In this document: positions 8,727-18,496 of the stretch, piece by piece
Numbering within the stretch: position 1 is the stretch's first letter
Layout: each line of letters starts with the position of its first letter
Source of the DNA: Thermoflexibacter ruber
GTDB lineage: Bacteria; Bacteroidota; Bacteroidia; Cytophagales; Thermoflexibacteraceae
Direction of reading: 5' to 3'
DNA: 64,000 nucleotides
NCBI RefSeq assembly: GCF_900113045.1
Contig: NZ_FONY01000018.1
Location: forward strand, 45,600-109,599
Made by a program: the position numbers and the translations under genes
Notes under the pieces: generated by a model
The model's input: only the letters and a program-made list of their open reading frames with translations
The model's database searches: none
Told to the model about the DNA's origin: nothing

Positions 8727-10913
8727 TTATAATACTTTTACCCCGATAACCAGAATATCGTCAGTTTGGCTTTCATTTCCTTCTTCTATCCAAGTTTTTA
8801 GCTTCTGTTCTATGTATTGCTTTTGAAAGTCGGCAGGTGCTTGATAAATCTCTAAAAATACTTGTTTCATTTGAGAAAGCATAAACTTCCTTTGTATTTT
8901 CCCACCGAATTGGTCTTGGTAGCCATCGGAAAAGATATAAAAAGTAGTAGGCAAAGATAGGTCAATGAGGTGTTTATTGAACAAATGCTCCTGCTCCTGT
9001 CGCTCCCCGCCAATGGAAATCCTATCTCCCTTCAAGTGATGCAATTTGCCTTCTTGGAGATAAATAATTGGATTTTTTGCCCCTGCAAATTCCATTTTTC
9101 TATTGATTTTGTCTATTACTACTAAAGACAAATCCATGCCTTCTCTACTGCTTGTTTCCTCTTGACGCATTACTCTACGGACAGCTCTATGCAAGGAATT
9201 GAGGATTTGGTCGGCTTCGGTAATTTTTTTCTCTATGACTATTTCATCTAAAAGCTGATGACTAATCATAGTCATAAAAGCACCGGGAACGCCATGACCT
9301 GTGCAATCAATGGCGGCAAGCACGATTTTGGCTTGCTCTGGAATTTCTGCAAACCAATAAAAGTCCCCACTTACTATATCGCGAGGGCGAAAAAATACAA
9401 AAGACTCGGGCAATACTCTTTGCATCAGACTGATATTTGGCAAAATGGATTGTTGGATTCTTTGGGCATAGTTCAGGCTGGAGGTAATCTCTCTATTAGT
9501 TTCTGCTAACTTGGCTCTTTGTTCATTGACAATCTCTAAGGTTTGCTGTGTTTCTTCCAAGACTTGGTTCAGTTTTTCATTGGTTATGGCTAATTCACTA
9601 TTGGCACTGCCCAGCTCATCGGTGCGTTGTTTTACTATATCTTCTAAGTTGTTATTGATTTGACGCATTTCCTCACTCAAATCCTCAACTTTCTGAAAAG
9701 CCTTTGAAAATAAGGAAGATAGCAATAAAGTTTGAGAAAAAATAAACGCCAATAATCCCAAAGGAATAGCGATGAATGTATTGATTACCTCGTTGGCATG
9801 GAGCAAATCATTGACCGTTGCTGCTATGATGCAAACTACTCCGACCAAAAATGTGATGCTTCCCTCTCGCCTCAAAAAGACAATTCTTACTGTAAAATAG
9901 AGCGTATAAGCAAGAAAAACAAGGGTAAAAACTTGAAAGCCTGTTAAGAACTTAGAGTAAAAAACAATTTCCCTAGACAAAGTTACTATGGAGTAAGCAA
10001 ATGCTACCCACTTGACTACTTGGCAAACTTTGAGGGAAAAGTCTTGTGGATAGACTGCATGAAAAAAGTAGGCGGCACAAAGAAGTCCCAAATAAAACGT
10101 AAGATAGGAAATTTTGCTTGAGAGTTGGAAAGAGGTATCTTCATAAAAATCAGTAATGACAAACTCATCAGTTACCAACATTCTCAAAGAAATCGTAAAA
10201 CACAGCAAGCCGAAATACAAAGCGGCTTTATTTTTCTTCCTAAAAAAATACAAACTCAGGTGATAAAGCCCCATCACTACTAAAATTCCTAAAACAAAAA
10301 ACAAGTAATTAGTTTTTGCTTGATGCTGCCCAATAATTTGATTTTCAAGCCCTATTTTGAATGTACCTGTAAGTCCTCCGTAACGGTCTTGGTAATTGGC
10401 TACCTGAATCAGCAAGTCTAAGGTATCTTGCCTAACCTCAAAAGCATAAAACTGCGGATTGATGTTGGGAATATGGTTTTCTTCTTGGGTTGCTACTTTA
10501 CCTACACCTCCAAGTTTTTCATTTTGCAAAAAAAAGTTATACGCCGTATTGATGTAGCCTATTTTGAAGGCTAATCTCTTGTTTTTATACTTAGGGTTGA
10601 GGTAGATGTGCAAACGATAAGTAGCATAGCCCTTTGCCTCTAAGATAGCATCTTTCCAGCGTAGTCCATTCCATTTGCTTGGAATTGTATGAAAAACAAA
10701 GTCTTCACTTTCTTGGTTGGGCATAAGCAAGTGTTGCCAATACAACCTACATTCCCCATTGATGTCTATGATGCCTCCTTGTTCAAATTCCCATTGGCTA
10801 AGGTCTAAAACACCTTTTATTGCTTTGGGCTTTGAGAGTAGCACAGGCTGGCAGGAAGAGAAACCTACAAGAATGAACAGTCCAATAAAAAATAAACTCT
10901 GAGATAAAGACAT
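8727..10913 (-). CDS. 7TMR-DISM sensor with SpoIIE phosphatase output
   Basis: This 728-residue protein starts with a signal peptide ending in a lipobox-like GFSSCQP, then a periplasmic jelly-roll domain of the 7TMR-DISM extracellular type (about 40-190), a seven-helix membrane block (about 200-400), a coiled coil (about 405-480) and a C-terminal SpoIIE/PP2C domain. Metal-binding acids appear in DIVSGDFYWF, AIDCTGHGVPGAF and FSDGYQDQF. DISM extracellular domains are thought to bind carbohydrates or other small ligands, so this is a one-component receptor phosphatase. The output domain is close to that of the TPR phosphatase at 5.6-7.5 kb, pointing to duplication. The substrate is not encoded nearby. 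Confidence 0.9.
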   Translation of the reverse strand: MSLSQSLFFIGLFILVGFSSCQPVLLSKPKAIKGVLDLSQWEFEQGGIIDINGECRLYWQHLLMPNQESEDFVFHTIPSKWNGLRWKDAILEAKGYATYRLHIYLNPKYKNKRLAFKIGYINTAYNFFLQNEKLGGVGKVATQEENHIPNINPQFYAFEVRQDTLDLLIQVANYQDRYGGLTGTFKIGLENQIIGQHQAKTNYLFFVLGILVVMGLYHLSLYFFRKKNKAALYFGLLCFTISLRMLVTDEFVITDFYEDTSFQLSSKISYLTFYLGLLCAAYFFHAVYPQDFSLKVCQVVKWVAFAYSIVTLSREIVFYSKFLTGFQVFTLVFLAYTLYFTVRIVFLRREGSITFLVGVVCIIAATVNDLLHANEVINTFIAIPLGLLAFIFSQTLLLSSLFSKAFQKVEDLSEEMRQINNNLEDIVKQRTDELGSANSELAITNEKLNQVLEETQQTLEIVNEQRAKLAETNREITSSLNYAQRIQQSILPNISLMQRVLPESFVFFRPRDIVSGDFYWFAEIPEQAKIVLAAIDCTGHGVPGAFMTMISHQLLDEIVIEKKITEADQILNSLHRAVRRVMRQEETSSREGMDLSLVVIDKINRKMEFAGAKNPIIYLQEGKLHHLKGDRISIGGERQEQEHLFNKHLIDLSLPTTFYIFSDGYQDQFGGKIQRKFMLSQMKQVFLEIYQAPADFQKQYIEQKLKTWIEEGNESQTDDILVIGVKVL

Positions 10914-11107
10914 TTGATTGAGCGGATAAGCTAAGTAGCAATGTTAGTGAATTTATTTTACTTTTGAGAGATATGAAGGAATTTTATGTGTGTGTAATAG
11001 TAAACTTAAAATGTGAATCCTGATACTATAAACTATCAAGGCAATTTTTTTAATAAGTTTAGAAAAATGAAACCTACAATAAATTTTATGGATTTTAATT
11101 TTTTATC

Positions 11108-11115
11108 TAACTTTG
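11108..11115 (+). promoter_or_regulatory. Putative minus-7 promoter element of tRNA-Arg
   Basis: TAACTTTG lies 13 bases ahead of the mature tRNA 5' end, the spacing expected of a Bacteroidetes TAnnTTTG minus-7 element. The region upstream has only a weak TTTT in place of TTTG. Confidence 0.5.
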
Positions 11116-11128
11116 TACTATCAATTAA

Positions 11129-11202
11129 GCACCCATAGTTCAACTGGATAGAATATCAGATTTCGGCTCTGAGGGTTGAGGGTTCGAATCCTTCTGGGTG
11201 CA
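11129..11202 (+). tRNA. tRNA-Arg (anticodon UCG)
   Basis: A complete 74-base cloverleaf can be folded: a 7-bp acceptor stem (GCACCCA with TGGGTGC), D arm GTTC/GAAT, a 5-bp anticodon stem (TCAGA with TCTGA) enclosing the loop TTTCGGC, a five-base variable region and a T arm GAGGG-TTCGAAT-CCTTC. The anticodon TCG at 11163-11165 reads CGA and probably other CGN codons as arginine. The discriminator is A and no CCA is encoded. A T run follows directly and a strong hairpin lies 48 bases downstream. Confidence 0.96.
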
Positions 11203-11249
11203 TTTTTTTTTAATTTAACAAATTGAATAGCAAACCATTTAGAAAACAA

Positions 11250-11283
11250 AAAACTGCTTGATATTTTTGTATCAAGCAGTTTT
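11250..11283. terminator. Bidirectional terminator between tRNA-Arg and lipoprotein gene
   Basis: A perfect 13-14 bp stem (AAAACTGCTTGATA and its complement) encloses a six-base loop. It is flanked by T-rich sequence on the plus side and A-rich on the other, so it can end transcription of the tRNA and of the convergent lipoprotein gene. Confidence 0.85.
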
Positions 11284-11305
11284 CTTTATCTCGCTGCTTG
11301 TGATT

Positions 11306-11752
11306 TTAGGTAGCTGGAACAAACTCGAAAGTGTATTCAGGCTCGGTTTTGTTGATGCTGGGAGGAATCTTAAAGCGAATAGTAAGTTTGCTTTCGGTTT
11401 TTTCTACCAAAGTAACAGCAAACTCATTAGCCGTTCCCTTGTCAAAAATGATTTGGGTTTCTCCACTGCCAATTTCCCACTTTCCGTTGTTGCTGGGATT
11501 GATGACTACGCTCACAGGTGCGCCTCCTACCGTAACAGCATACGTACCATTTTGCTGTAACAAGAGTCGGAAATTGTTGTAATTTCCTGCATTGTCCACC
11601 TGCCCATTGATGAGTACTCGTGATACTTTCCAATTTTTAGACAGGATTTCTAGCAAAGTTTTGGGCGTTGTAACTTTTTTAGGGCAGGCAGTAAGCAAGC
11701 CAATTGCCACAAATAAGGCAAGGAAATGAATGGTTTTATTTAGAATTTTCAT
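11306..11752 (-). CDS. Small lipoprotein, lipocalin-like fold
   Basis: This 148-residue protein has a lipoprotein signal with lipobox GLLTAC, so the mature form starts at Cys22 and is membrane-anchored. The mature region resembles Bacteroidetes lipocalin-like/DUF5004 proteins: a W-containing first strand (KNWKVSRVLINGQ), a central GTYAVTV strand and a GKWEIGSGETQIIFD strand. A shorter relative lies near 20.7 kb with the same organisation. It sits between the tRNA and the giant T9SS protein, both oriented away or convergent, and probably has its own promoter. Ligand and function are unknown. Confidence 0.7.
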   Translation of the reverse strand: MKILNKTIHFLALFVAIGLLTACPKKVTTPKTLLEILSKNWKVSRVLINGQVDNAGNYNNFRLLLQQNGTYAVTVGGAPVSVVINPSNNGKWEIGSGETQIIFDKGTANEFAVTLVEKTESKLTIRFKIPPSINKTEPEYTFEFVPAT

Positions 11753-11882
11753 GTCATTGATATTTTAAAACTTTGTATTTTAAAAAACTTGTTTTACTTG
11801 GTTGATTTACCACAAGTTCACAAGAAAATACAGGACTTGTAGTGTTTGTGTTCTTGTGGTAAATAATTGCTATTTTTGGCTT

Positions 11883-14800
11883 TTAATGAATCACCAATTT
11901 TTTTACTACTCTGTACTGTCCGTTTTGCATCTCTAAGAGGTAAACTCCTTTAGGAAGTACAGACAAATCCAACTGATACTCTGCTCCTTGGATTTCTGAC
12001 AAACTCCATGTTTTACCCATCAAGTCCGTAATTTTTACTGCGAATGCCCCATTGCCAAGCGTATGTTTCAAAGTAAAATTGCCATTTTCCGAAGGATTAG
12101 GATAGACGTTTACTCTACTGGCGTATGGGTTATCGTTGGCACTTGCTACGGTGATATTGACATTTTTCTCTACTTTGGGTACGGTGCCGCAGTACTTACT
12201 TTTGACAGTGAGCGACACTTTGAAAATACCCACCTCTTGGAAAATATGCGTAGGGTTCTTTTGTGTACTTGTTTTTCCATCGCCAAAATCCCACAAATAT
12301 TCATCACTTGCCTCACCTATGGTGTTGTTGGTAAAGACTACAGAGCCTCCTTGCGAAGAGCTGATTTGATACGTCCAATCTACTTTGGGAGCTTTATAGA
12401 AAAAGACTTGTACCGTATCACTCAATACTTCTCCACAAGCAGTTCGCACACTGAGCCAATATTTTCCTGCTTTTGTTACTTTGAGTTTTGGCAAAGTAGA
12501 ACCATCAGACCAAGTGAAAGTAGCAGTTCCTTGCTTGATTTTGCTATCCAAAATCACAGAATCTTGGCAGGAGTGAATCGTATCAGGGAAAGCAAGCGTA
12601 GGTTTTGCAAAAGTTACATATACTCTATTGACTAACTGATTTTTGCAAAAATCTTCCATAGTTACGGTATAAAGCCCGTCTTTGTCTATGCTCAACGTTT
12701 GGGTTTTGCTGCCATCATTCCACAAGTAAGAAGCGGCGATGCCTCTGTTGCCAGCATCTAAGATGTAAGGAGTTTGGCAAGCTAAAATCGTATCTTGGGT
12801 AATGTTTGCTTTGAGGCGGTTAAAAGTAACCCGAATAGTATCTCGCCCCACTGCGCCGCAAGTATCTGTTACGGTTACGCTGTAAATACCTGATTGAGTA
12901 ACTTTTAATGTGCGAGTGGTGCTTTTTAAATCATCATTCCACAGGTATTTTGCGCCAGGGTTTCCTGCATTTAGTACGATTTCTTTTTCACAAGTAACGA
13001 TGTCTTTGCCCAAATCTACTCTGAAGAAGCTCACGTAAATACTATCCCTAAGCGTCAATTTACAATCTTTGCGGTTCATAGTGATTTTGTACCAACCCTC
13101 TTTATTTACTTTCAAGATTTGGTTTTTGCTACCGTCAGACCACAAAAATTCTACTTCGGGCACACCTGCCGCTGGTAAGCCATTCAAGGCATCTAAGACC
13201 ACTTCGGGCTTGCAAGAACGCATAGAATCGCGACCATTGCCTATGTTAAGCTCGGGCAAATAAACTATTGTGCTATCTGTCAGGGTTTTATTGCAGTCTT
13301 GTAAAGTAACGCTCACCTTGTATTTTCCTGATTTAGTAACTTTTAAAGTTTGTCCTGTGCTTCCGTCAGACCATAGGTATTTTGCATTTGGAATTTTGGT
13401 GTCTAAGACCACTTCTTTGTTGCAACTCACAGTGTATTTTCCCAGATTTAAACTTACAAAATTTACTTTTACAGAATCTATCAGTACGTCTTTGCAAGTT
13501 TCAGTTGTAACTTGAACTTTATAAGTCCCTGATTTTCTGACTCTTAAATTCTTATCTATGCTTCCGTCAGACCACAAATATTTGGCATTGGCTATTTTGG
13601 TATCCAAGACTACTACTGTATCACAAGTAGTTATCTCCTCGCCTAAGTTTAGTGCAGGTTTGGGAAGAACAGTAATCGTTACCTCTGCGATAGCTGGCGG
13701 GCAAGCATCAAAACCTCCGCTTGATACGGAAACGGTGTAAGTGGTAGTGCTTTTAGGGCTGGCAATGGGGTTGCGAATATTAGGATTAGAAAGACCCTCA
13801 GCGGGTTTCCAAACATACACTTGCCCACCACTCGCTTTTAGTTCTATGCTTTCTCCTTCGCAAATGGTTGCTTTACTTGGGGTAATGGTTGCAGTAATTT
13901 CTTTTACAAATTTTACCACAGTAGTATCTCTTACTACGCAACCTCCTCTACCTGTGGCTGTTATCCAATATTTTCCTTCTCTATTAATGAATATGTTTGG
14001 CGTAGTTTCGCCTGTATTCCATTGGTAAGTTACGCCCTCCTGCTGTCCACCATTCCAAGAAATGCTATCTGCGACTAAGGGGAAACCTCTGCCAACACCA
14101 CAAAAAATAGTCGTATCTGCCAAAAAGAGTTTAGGACGTGGAGTTACCGTTACCAGCAAAGAATCTTTGATTATGCCACAAGCCCCTCCTGTATGAATTT
14201 CTACGTAATAAACTCTTGTTTTTGTAGCAGTTACAACAGGGTTAGGAATATTGACATTGGAAAGTCCTTCCGCAGGCGACCACTTATAGGCTATACCTCC
14301 TGTGGCGTTGAGCTTAGCAGTTTCCCCTTCGCATACAAAAATATTTGCTCCTGCATCAGCTGGCGTATTGGCAAAAGTTACTCTGGCACTGCCTTTTACC
14401 GAACAACCATTTTTAGTAACTACTACCGTATAAGTATTCGCATTGCGAACTTCTATGGTTTGGGTCGTTGCTCCATTTGACCAAAGATAGCTTACACCTG
14501 CCCCCGCATTGCCCGCATCTAATTTGACTACTGTCCCTTGGCAAACTACGGTATCTTTCAAGTTGAGTTGTAATTCACCTGATTTTCCAACTATGATATA
14601 GCCTCTTTTGGTTTCTGTATGTGTCCCCATAGGATTGGTTGCTACCATAGTTACATCGTAAGTTCCTGCATTTGAATAAGTTACTATTGGATTTTTCTCA
14701 GTAGAAGTTGCAGGTGTACCACCTGTAAATGTCCACTGAACAGTAACCGCATTGCGGCTTTCATCTTTGAAGGTAATTTCTCCCTTATCGCAAAGGGCAG

Positions 14801-16319
14801 TTTGGTCAGCAGAAAAGCGAGCAATTGGGGCTTGTATGGTGTTTCTACATGCGTCTGCCCCTACTGCTTGCATAGGCTGGGGTCCGCAATCTTTTGGGGT
14901 ACTACTTTGATTAAGTACAAAAGCAGTAACTTGCTTATTTCTATCGCTAATGGTTTTCTTTTCTCCCGGATTGAGTTTGTAGTACATCAAATCGGAGGGA
15001 ACATTGACATAACCTAACTGACTTACCCTGCCTAAGAGGTGCAAAAATTGGGTTTCTATGTCAATATTTTGTTTTTTCAAAGCGTTTAAGTTCATCACGA
15101 TTTGAAACTCGTCCAATCTCCAATTTTCCCCACTGCCTATATCACAATTGTCATAATAAAAATACACCTCAGAGAGCAGTGTCCCTAAATAATCTCCTGT
15201 GATAATCAGGGAGCTTACCCCTCTGAAGCCAAAATCTATATCGCTTTGATATTCTGCTAATTCTATGTTTACTCCTGTATTGCATCGCCAAGTACTGAGA
15301 GCATTGCTAAAAACGGTCAAATCATTTCTGTCCTCAAAAAGCGTAGGAGAGGTAAAAATGGTATAGCCTCCTTTGTTATTTTTGTTTACCAAATTGGCGT
15401 TAGCGGCAGGGGTGCGATTGGGGCGTGGAGGGAAAAGCCAGCCCGTAGGGGTAGTCAGTACAGAATAATTTACTGTCAGAGGAGCAATCGTTCTTGCTTC
15501 TGCTTTTTCATCATTGATGACAGCAATCGTTCCTGTTCCTGCAAAGGCGGGTACATAAACCTCGATTTTAGTATCTGACCAGCTAATCAACTCTGACTCG
15601 TTCACATTCCACCCAAAATCCTCAATCAGAGGTTTTAACGTGCTTCCACCTGTTTCTGCATTGGAAAAGTACACATTCCCATTTCTACCTCTCTGCTCAC
15701 CAAAACCACTCCCGTTGATAGTAAGTTTGGTACGAGTTCCCCCTGTAACAGTAGCAGGGACAAACGACTCTATCTCAATAGACTCCGTCCTCGCATTACT
15801 CTTGCGCGGCTTAGGCTCAAGAAAAAAGGAAGTACTTTTTTTGGTTTGGAAACTATGCCCTGTTTGTTGTTTTAAAACACCATACAAGTCATTTTCTACG
15901 CTTTCAAATAAAAAGCCTGTAGCGGAGAAGGCTTTTTTCTGCAACACATCGTACAAAACAAAACCTTGCGTAAGCATTTCATTTTGTTTTTGCTTTTGTT
16001 TTACTAAAAACAAGCCTATTTCTCCCTGCTGTGGCATAAGGCTGGCGGTAGTCATCATTTTATCTCCGACTTTCCCGCCTATGCTAACGATGTCGATGTT
16101 CTCTGAGGAAACATTGCCTTTGAATACTTTGTAAACTTCTACGGTATTTTTGGTGTAAATAAGTGTGCGGTCAGGATTCCAAAAAGAAGACTGAGCGATG
16201 ATTTTGCCTTCTACTATCAAATCTGATTGCTGGACTTGCTCGGTAAGCAAACTCGACTGTGCATACACAGCCAAGTGAAAGGCAAGAAAGGCTAAGAAGC
16301 CAAGTAGTACCTTTTTCAT
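11883..16319 (-). CDS. Giant T9SS surface protein with IPT, dead metzincin-like, PKD and Ig-like repeats
   Basis: From the ATG at 16319 this is 1478 residues; an upstream in-frame ATG would place 22 residues before an otherwise perfect signal peptide (MKKVLLGFLAFLAFHLAVYAQ). Following domains, in order: an N-terminal region; an IPT/TIG domain (VPATVTGGTRTKLTINGSGF); a region laid out like a matrixin metalloprotease (ALSTWRCNTGVN ... LHLLGRVSQLGYVNVPSDLMYY) with catalytic residues lost; a PKD domain; a block with about eight WSDG/WNDG-type Ig-like repeats and two W-PAEGLSN repeats; a second PKD (EYLWDFGDGKTS); and a T9SS type A sorting domain (VYPNPSENGNF ... KGVYLLEMQNG). It is exported and attached to or released from the outer membrane. 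Adhesion is a reasonable but unproven role. Confidence 0.88.
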   Translation of the reverse strand: MKKVLLGFLAFLAFHLAVYAQSSLLTEQVQQSDLIVEGKIIAQSSFWNPDRTLIYTKNTVEVYKVFKGNVSSENIDIVSIGGKVGDKMMTTASLMPQQGEIGLFLVKQKQKQNEMLTQGFVLYDVLQKKAFSATGFLFESVENDLYGVLKQQTGHSFQTKKSTSFFLEPKPRKSNARTESIEIESFVPATVTGGTRTKLTINGSGFGEQRGRNGNVYFSNAETGGSTLKPLIEDFGWNVNESELISWSDTKIEVYVPAFAGTGTIAVINDEKAEARTIAPLTVNYSVLTTPTGWLFPPRPNRTPAANANLVNKNNKGGYTIFTSPTLFEDRNDLTVFSNALSTWRCNTGVNIELAEYQSDIDFGFRGVSSLIITGDYLGTLLSEVYFYYDNCDIGSGENWRLDEFQIVMNLNALKKQNIDIETQFLHLLGRVSQLGYVNVPSDLMYYKLNPGEKKTISDRNKQVTAFVLNQSSTPKDCGPQPMQAVGADACRNTIQAPIARFSADQTALCDKGEITFKDESRNAVTVQWTFTGGTPATSTEKNPIVTYSNAGTYDVTMVATNPMGTHTETKRGYIIVGKSGELQLNLKDTVVCQGTVVKLDAGNAGAGVSYLWSNGATTQTIEVRNANTYTVVVTKNGCSVKGSARVTFANTPADAGANIFVCEGETAKLNATGGIAYKWSPAEGLSNVNIPNPVVTATKTRVYYVEIHTGGACGIIKDSLLVTVTPRPKLFLADTTIFCGVGRGFPLVADSISWNGGQQEGVTYQWNTGETTPNIFINREGKYWITATGRGGCVVRDTTVVKFVKEITATITPSKATICEGESIELKASGGQVYVWKPAEGLSNPNIRNPIASPKSTTTYTVSVSSGGFDACPPAIAEVTITVLPKPALNLGEEITTCDTVVVLDTKIANAKYLWSDGSIDKNLRVRKSGTYKVQVTTETCKDVLIDSVKVNFVSLNLGKYTVSCNKEVVLDTKIPNAKYLWSDGSTGQTLKVTKSGKYKVSVTLQDCNKTLTDSTIVYLPELNIGNGRDSMRSCKPEVVLDALNGLPAAGVPEVEFLWSDGSKNQILKVNKEGWYKITMNRKDCKLTLRDSIYVSFFRVDLGKDIVTCEKEIVLNAGNPGAKYLWNDDLKSTTRTLKVTQSGIYSVTVTDTCGAVGRDTIRVTFNRLKANITQDTILACQTPYILDAGNRGIAASYLWNDGSKTQTLSIDKDGLYTVTMEDFCKNQLVNRVYVTFAKPTLAFPDTIHSCQDSVILDSKIKQGTATFTWSDGSTLPKLKVTKAGKYWLSVRTACGEVLSDTVQVFFYKAPKVDWTYQISSSQGGSVVFTNNTIGEASDEYLWDFGDGKTSTQKNPTHIFQEVGIFKVSLTVKSKYCGTVPKVEKNVNITVASANDNPYASRVNVYPNPSENGNFTLKHTLGNGAFAVKITDLMGKTWSLSEIQGAEYQLDLSVLPKGVYLLEMQNGQYRVVKKLVIH

Positions 16320-16566
16320 GGTAGTAAATAAATTAAGTTTAAGTTTGCGAAAAAGTAAAGACATTTCGTTTTGCAGTTTTCCCACGTGGTTAGAAAGCTG
16401 CTAAACAAATTTTCTCTTTACCCTGTTGCGCGCGGGAGGGCAAAGCAAAAATTGGAATAAAAAATTCTTAGTACTAAAAAACTTTAAACCCTTGACGGTG
16501 ATAAAAGGAGGGTGGTTGCAATTAAGAGAAATTTAACTTAACTTTTTTGAATAGTAATGTTAATTT

Positions 16567-17649
16567 TTAAAGCCTTACTACTTCCCCTGTCCTTACTGAC
16601 TCATCGCAGGCAAAGGCAATTTTTAGGCTATTCACTGCATCTTCTAAGTGTTCGCTGAGGTCTAAGTTTTCTTTAATTGCTTTTAAAAAATACGCTTGTT
16701 CACGATTACAGAGTTCTTGGTGGTCAGGTTCATCTTTCAAATCTATCCACTGGTCAGGTCTTATAAACTTATTTTGAGTATCTATGTCTGCGTAGTGTAC
16801 TTTCAGAGATTCTGTTTTAGTGTGGGCATCTACGTTGTCAGACTTACCACTACCTCCAGCTTCTTTGGCTACAATCGACACACAGCCCCTTGGACCGATG
16901 ACATCTTTGACGAAAAAGGCGGTTTCGCTCATCATCGGTCCCCAACCTGCCTCATACCAGCCTACCGAGCTATCCTCAAAGCGAATTTGCAACTGCCCGT
17001 AATTATAATTGCCTTCGGGAATATCCTCTGTTAGCCTTGCTCCTATGGCACTTACCTGCACAGGTTTAGAGCGGGTCATTTGGCACATCACATCTATATA
17101 ATGCACCCCGCAATCTACAATAGGGCTAAGGCTTTTCATCAAGTTTCTATGTACGTCCCACATCGTTCCTTGACTTTGTTGGTTTAGGTTCATTCTCATT
17201 ACCAAAGGTTTACCTAAGGTTTGAGCAATTTCTATGAATTTTGCCCAAGAAGGGTGATGCCGCAGAATGTACCCTACGACCACCTTTTTATTCGCCTTTT
17301 TTGCTGCTTCCACGACCCTTTCTGCTCCAGCTACTGTGTCTGCTAAGGGTTTTTCTATAAAAACATGACAGCCTGCTTCCAATGCCTTGATAGCAAAGTC
17401 TTCGTGGGTATCTGGGTAGGTAGAAATGCAGACAGCATCAGGTTTAGTAACGGCTAAAGCTTGGTAATAGTCTGAAAATAAATCATAACCACCCCCCAGC
17501 TTTTCATTAAGCACTTCTTTACTTTTTCCTGTCGAAACAATACCACAAATGTCAAAACCTTCTATATTTTTATAGGCAGTAGCATGAGATGCTCCCATGT
17601 TTCCACAACCGACTACTAACACACGAATAGAAGAAGTAAGATTTTTCAT
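16567..17649 (-). CDS. Gfo/Idh/MocA-family oxidoreductase
   Basis: This 360-residue protein begins with a Rossmann fold (VLVVGCGNMGASHATAY) and contains the family signature HVFIEKPLADTVAGA, with the catalytic-type Lys in EKP. The C-terminal half has the GFO/IDH substrate domain, including VDCGVHYIDVM, where the His fits the active-site histidine. There is no export signal. These enzymes use NAD(P) to oxidise or reduce sugars, inositols or sugar nucleotides; the substrate cannot be read from the sequence. A second family member lies at 57.2 kb. It is a single-gene unit, separated from the T9SS gene by 247 bases. Confidence 0.9.
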   Translation of the reverse strand: MKNLTSSIRVLVVGCGNMGASHATAYKNIEGFDICGIVSTGKSKEVLNEKLGGGYDLFSDYYQALAVTKPDAVCISTYPDTHEDFAIKALEAGCHVFIEKPLADTVAGAERVVEAAKKANKKVVVGYILRHHPSWAKFIEIAQTLGKPLVMRMNLNQQSQGTMWDVHRNLMKSLSPIVDCGVHYIDVMCQMTRSKPVQVSAIGARLTEDIPEGNYNYGQLQIRFEDSSVGWYEAGWGPMMSETAFFVKDVIGPRGCVSIVAKEAGGSGKSDNVDAHTKTESLKVHYADIDTQNKFIRPDQWIDLKDEPDHQELCNREQAYFLKAIKENLDLSEHLEDAVNSLKIAFACDESVRTGEVVRL

Positions 17650-17768
17650 GTTTTCTAAGAAATTAATTTATAAATTTAGCCAATTTAACTTTGCTTGAGA
17701 AGCCAATTTTACATGCAGGCTTTCAATTTGAGCAAAAATAGAAAAATAAACTATGTTGAAATATCAAA

Positions 17769-18392
17769 ATGCAGATTATTAATTTCATTTGGCAGGAAAT
17801 CTCTAATAAATATGCCCTTTCACAAAGCGAAAGTAAGCAGATATTAAGTCAAATTCAAACGGCTTATAGCCAAAAACAGCGGCATTACCACAATTTGCAT
17901 CACATTGCTGACTTGCTTTCTCAGGCAAAAACACATCAAGAACATTTGCAAGATGCGGAGAGTGTTTACTTGGCTATTTTTTTTCATGACATCGTCTATC
18001 ATGCTTCTAAAAGTAACAATGAGGAAAAAAGTGCTTTGCTTGCTGAGAAAATATTGAAAGAAATGAAAGTAGAGCAAAGTAAAATAGAGAAAGTAAGTAG
18101 CTATATTTTAGCTACAAAAAAACACTTACCAGCACCAGAAGCTGGTGATTTACAGTTCTTTTTAGACGCTGACCTCTCTATCTTAGCCAGTGAATCAGCC
18201 CGCTATGAGCAGTACACTGCCCAAATTCGCCAAGAATACAGTATCTATCCTGATTTTCTATACAAAGCAGGACGGAAAAAAGCCTTACAATCTTTCTTGG
18301 AAAGAGAGAAAATTTTTTACTTTTATGGTCAAGATTATGAGCAGAAAGCAAGGAAAAATATTGAAAATGAGATATATACGCTTAGCAGATAA
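17769..18392 (+). CDS. Predicted metal-dependent HD-superfamily phosphohydrolase
   Basis: This 207-residue cytoplasmic protein matches the COG4339-type HD family: RHYHNLHHIADLL supplies the first histidines and LAIFFHDIVYH the HD pair, and FLDADLSIL provides the last metal-binding Asp. Such proteins are predicted phosphohydrolases of nucleotides or related phosphate esters; no substrate is established. It is divergent from the dehydrogenase gene, whose start is 119 bases away, and is followed by a 217-base gap containing the promoter of the Crp/Fnr gene. Confidence 0.82.
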   Translation: MQIINFIWQEISNKYALSQSESKQILSQIQTAYSQKQRHYHNLHHIADLLSQAKTHQEHLQDAESVYLAIFFHDIVYHASKSNNEEKSALLAEKILKEMKVEQSKIEKVSSYILATKKHLPAPEAGDLQFFLDADLSILASESARYEQYTAQIRQEYSIYPDFLYKAGRKKALQSFLEREKIFYFYGQDYEQKARKNIENEIYTLSR

Positions 18393-18496
18393 TAATGACT
18401 TTGTTTGTATCTTTGAATAAAAAGGTTTTACGGGAATCTATTGTGGCTATTGTAGGTTAGTAAAAAAGGATTATCTATAAAAAGGTAAAAGTTAGT

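Noticed and set aside
12063..15017. Long plus-strand frames opposite the giant T9SS gene
   Set aside because: They are antisense shadows created by the repetitive coding strand; no start signals or protein character.
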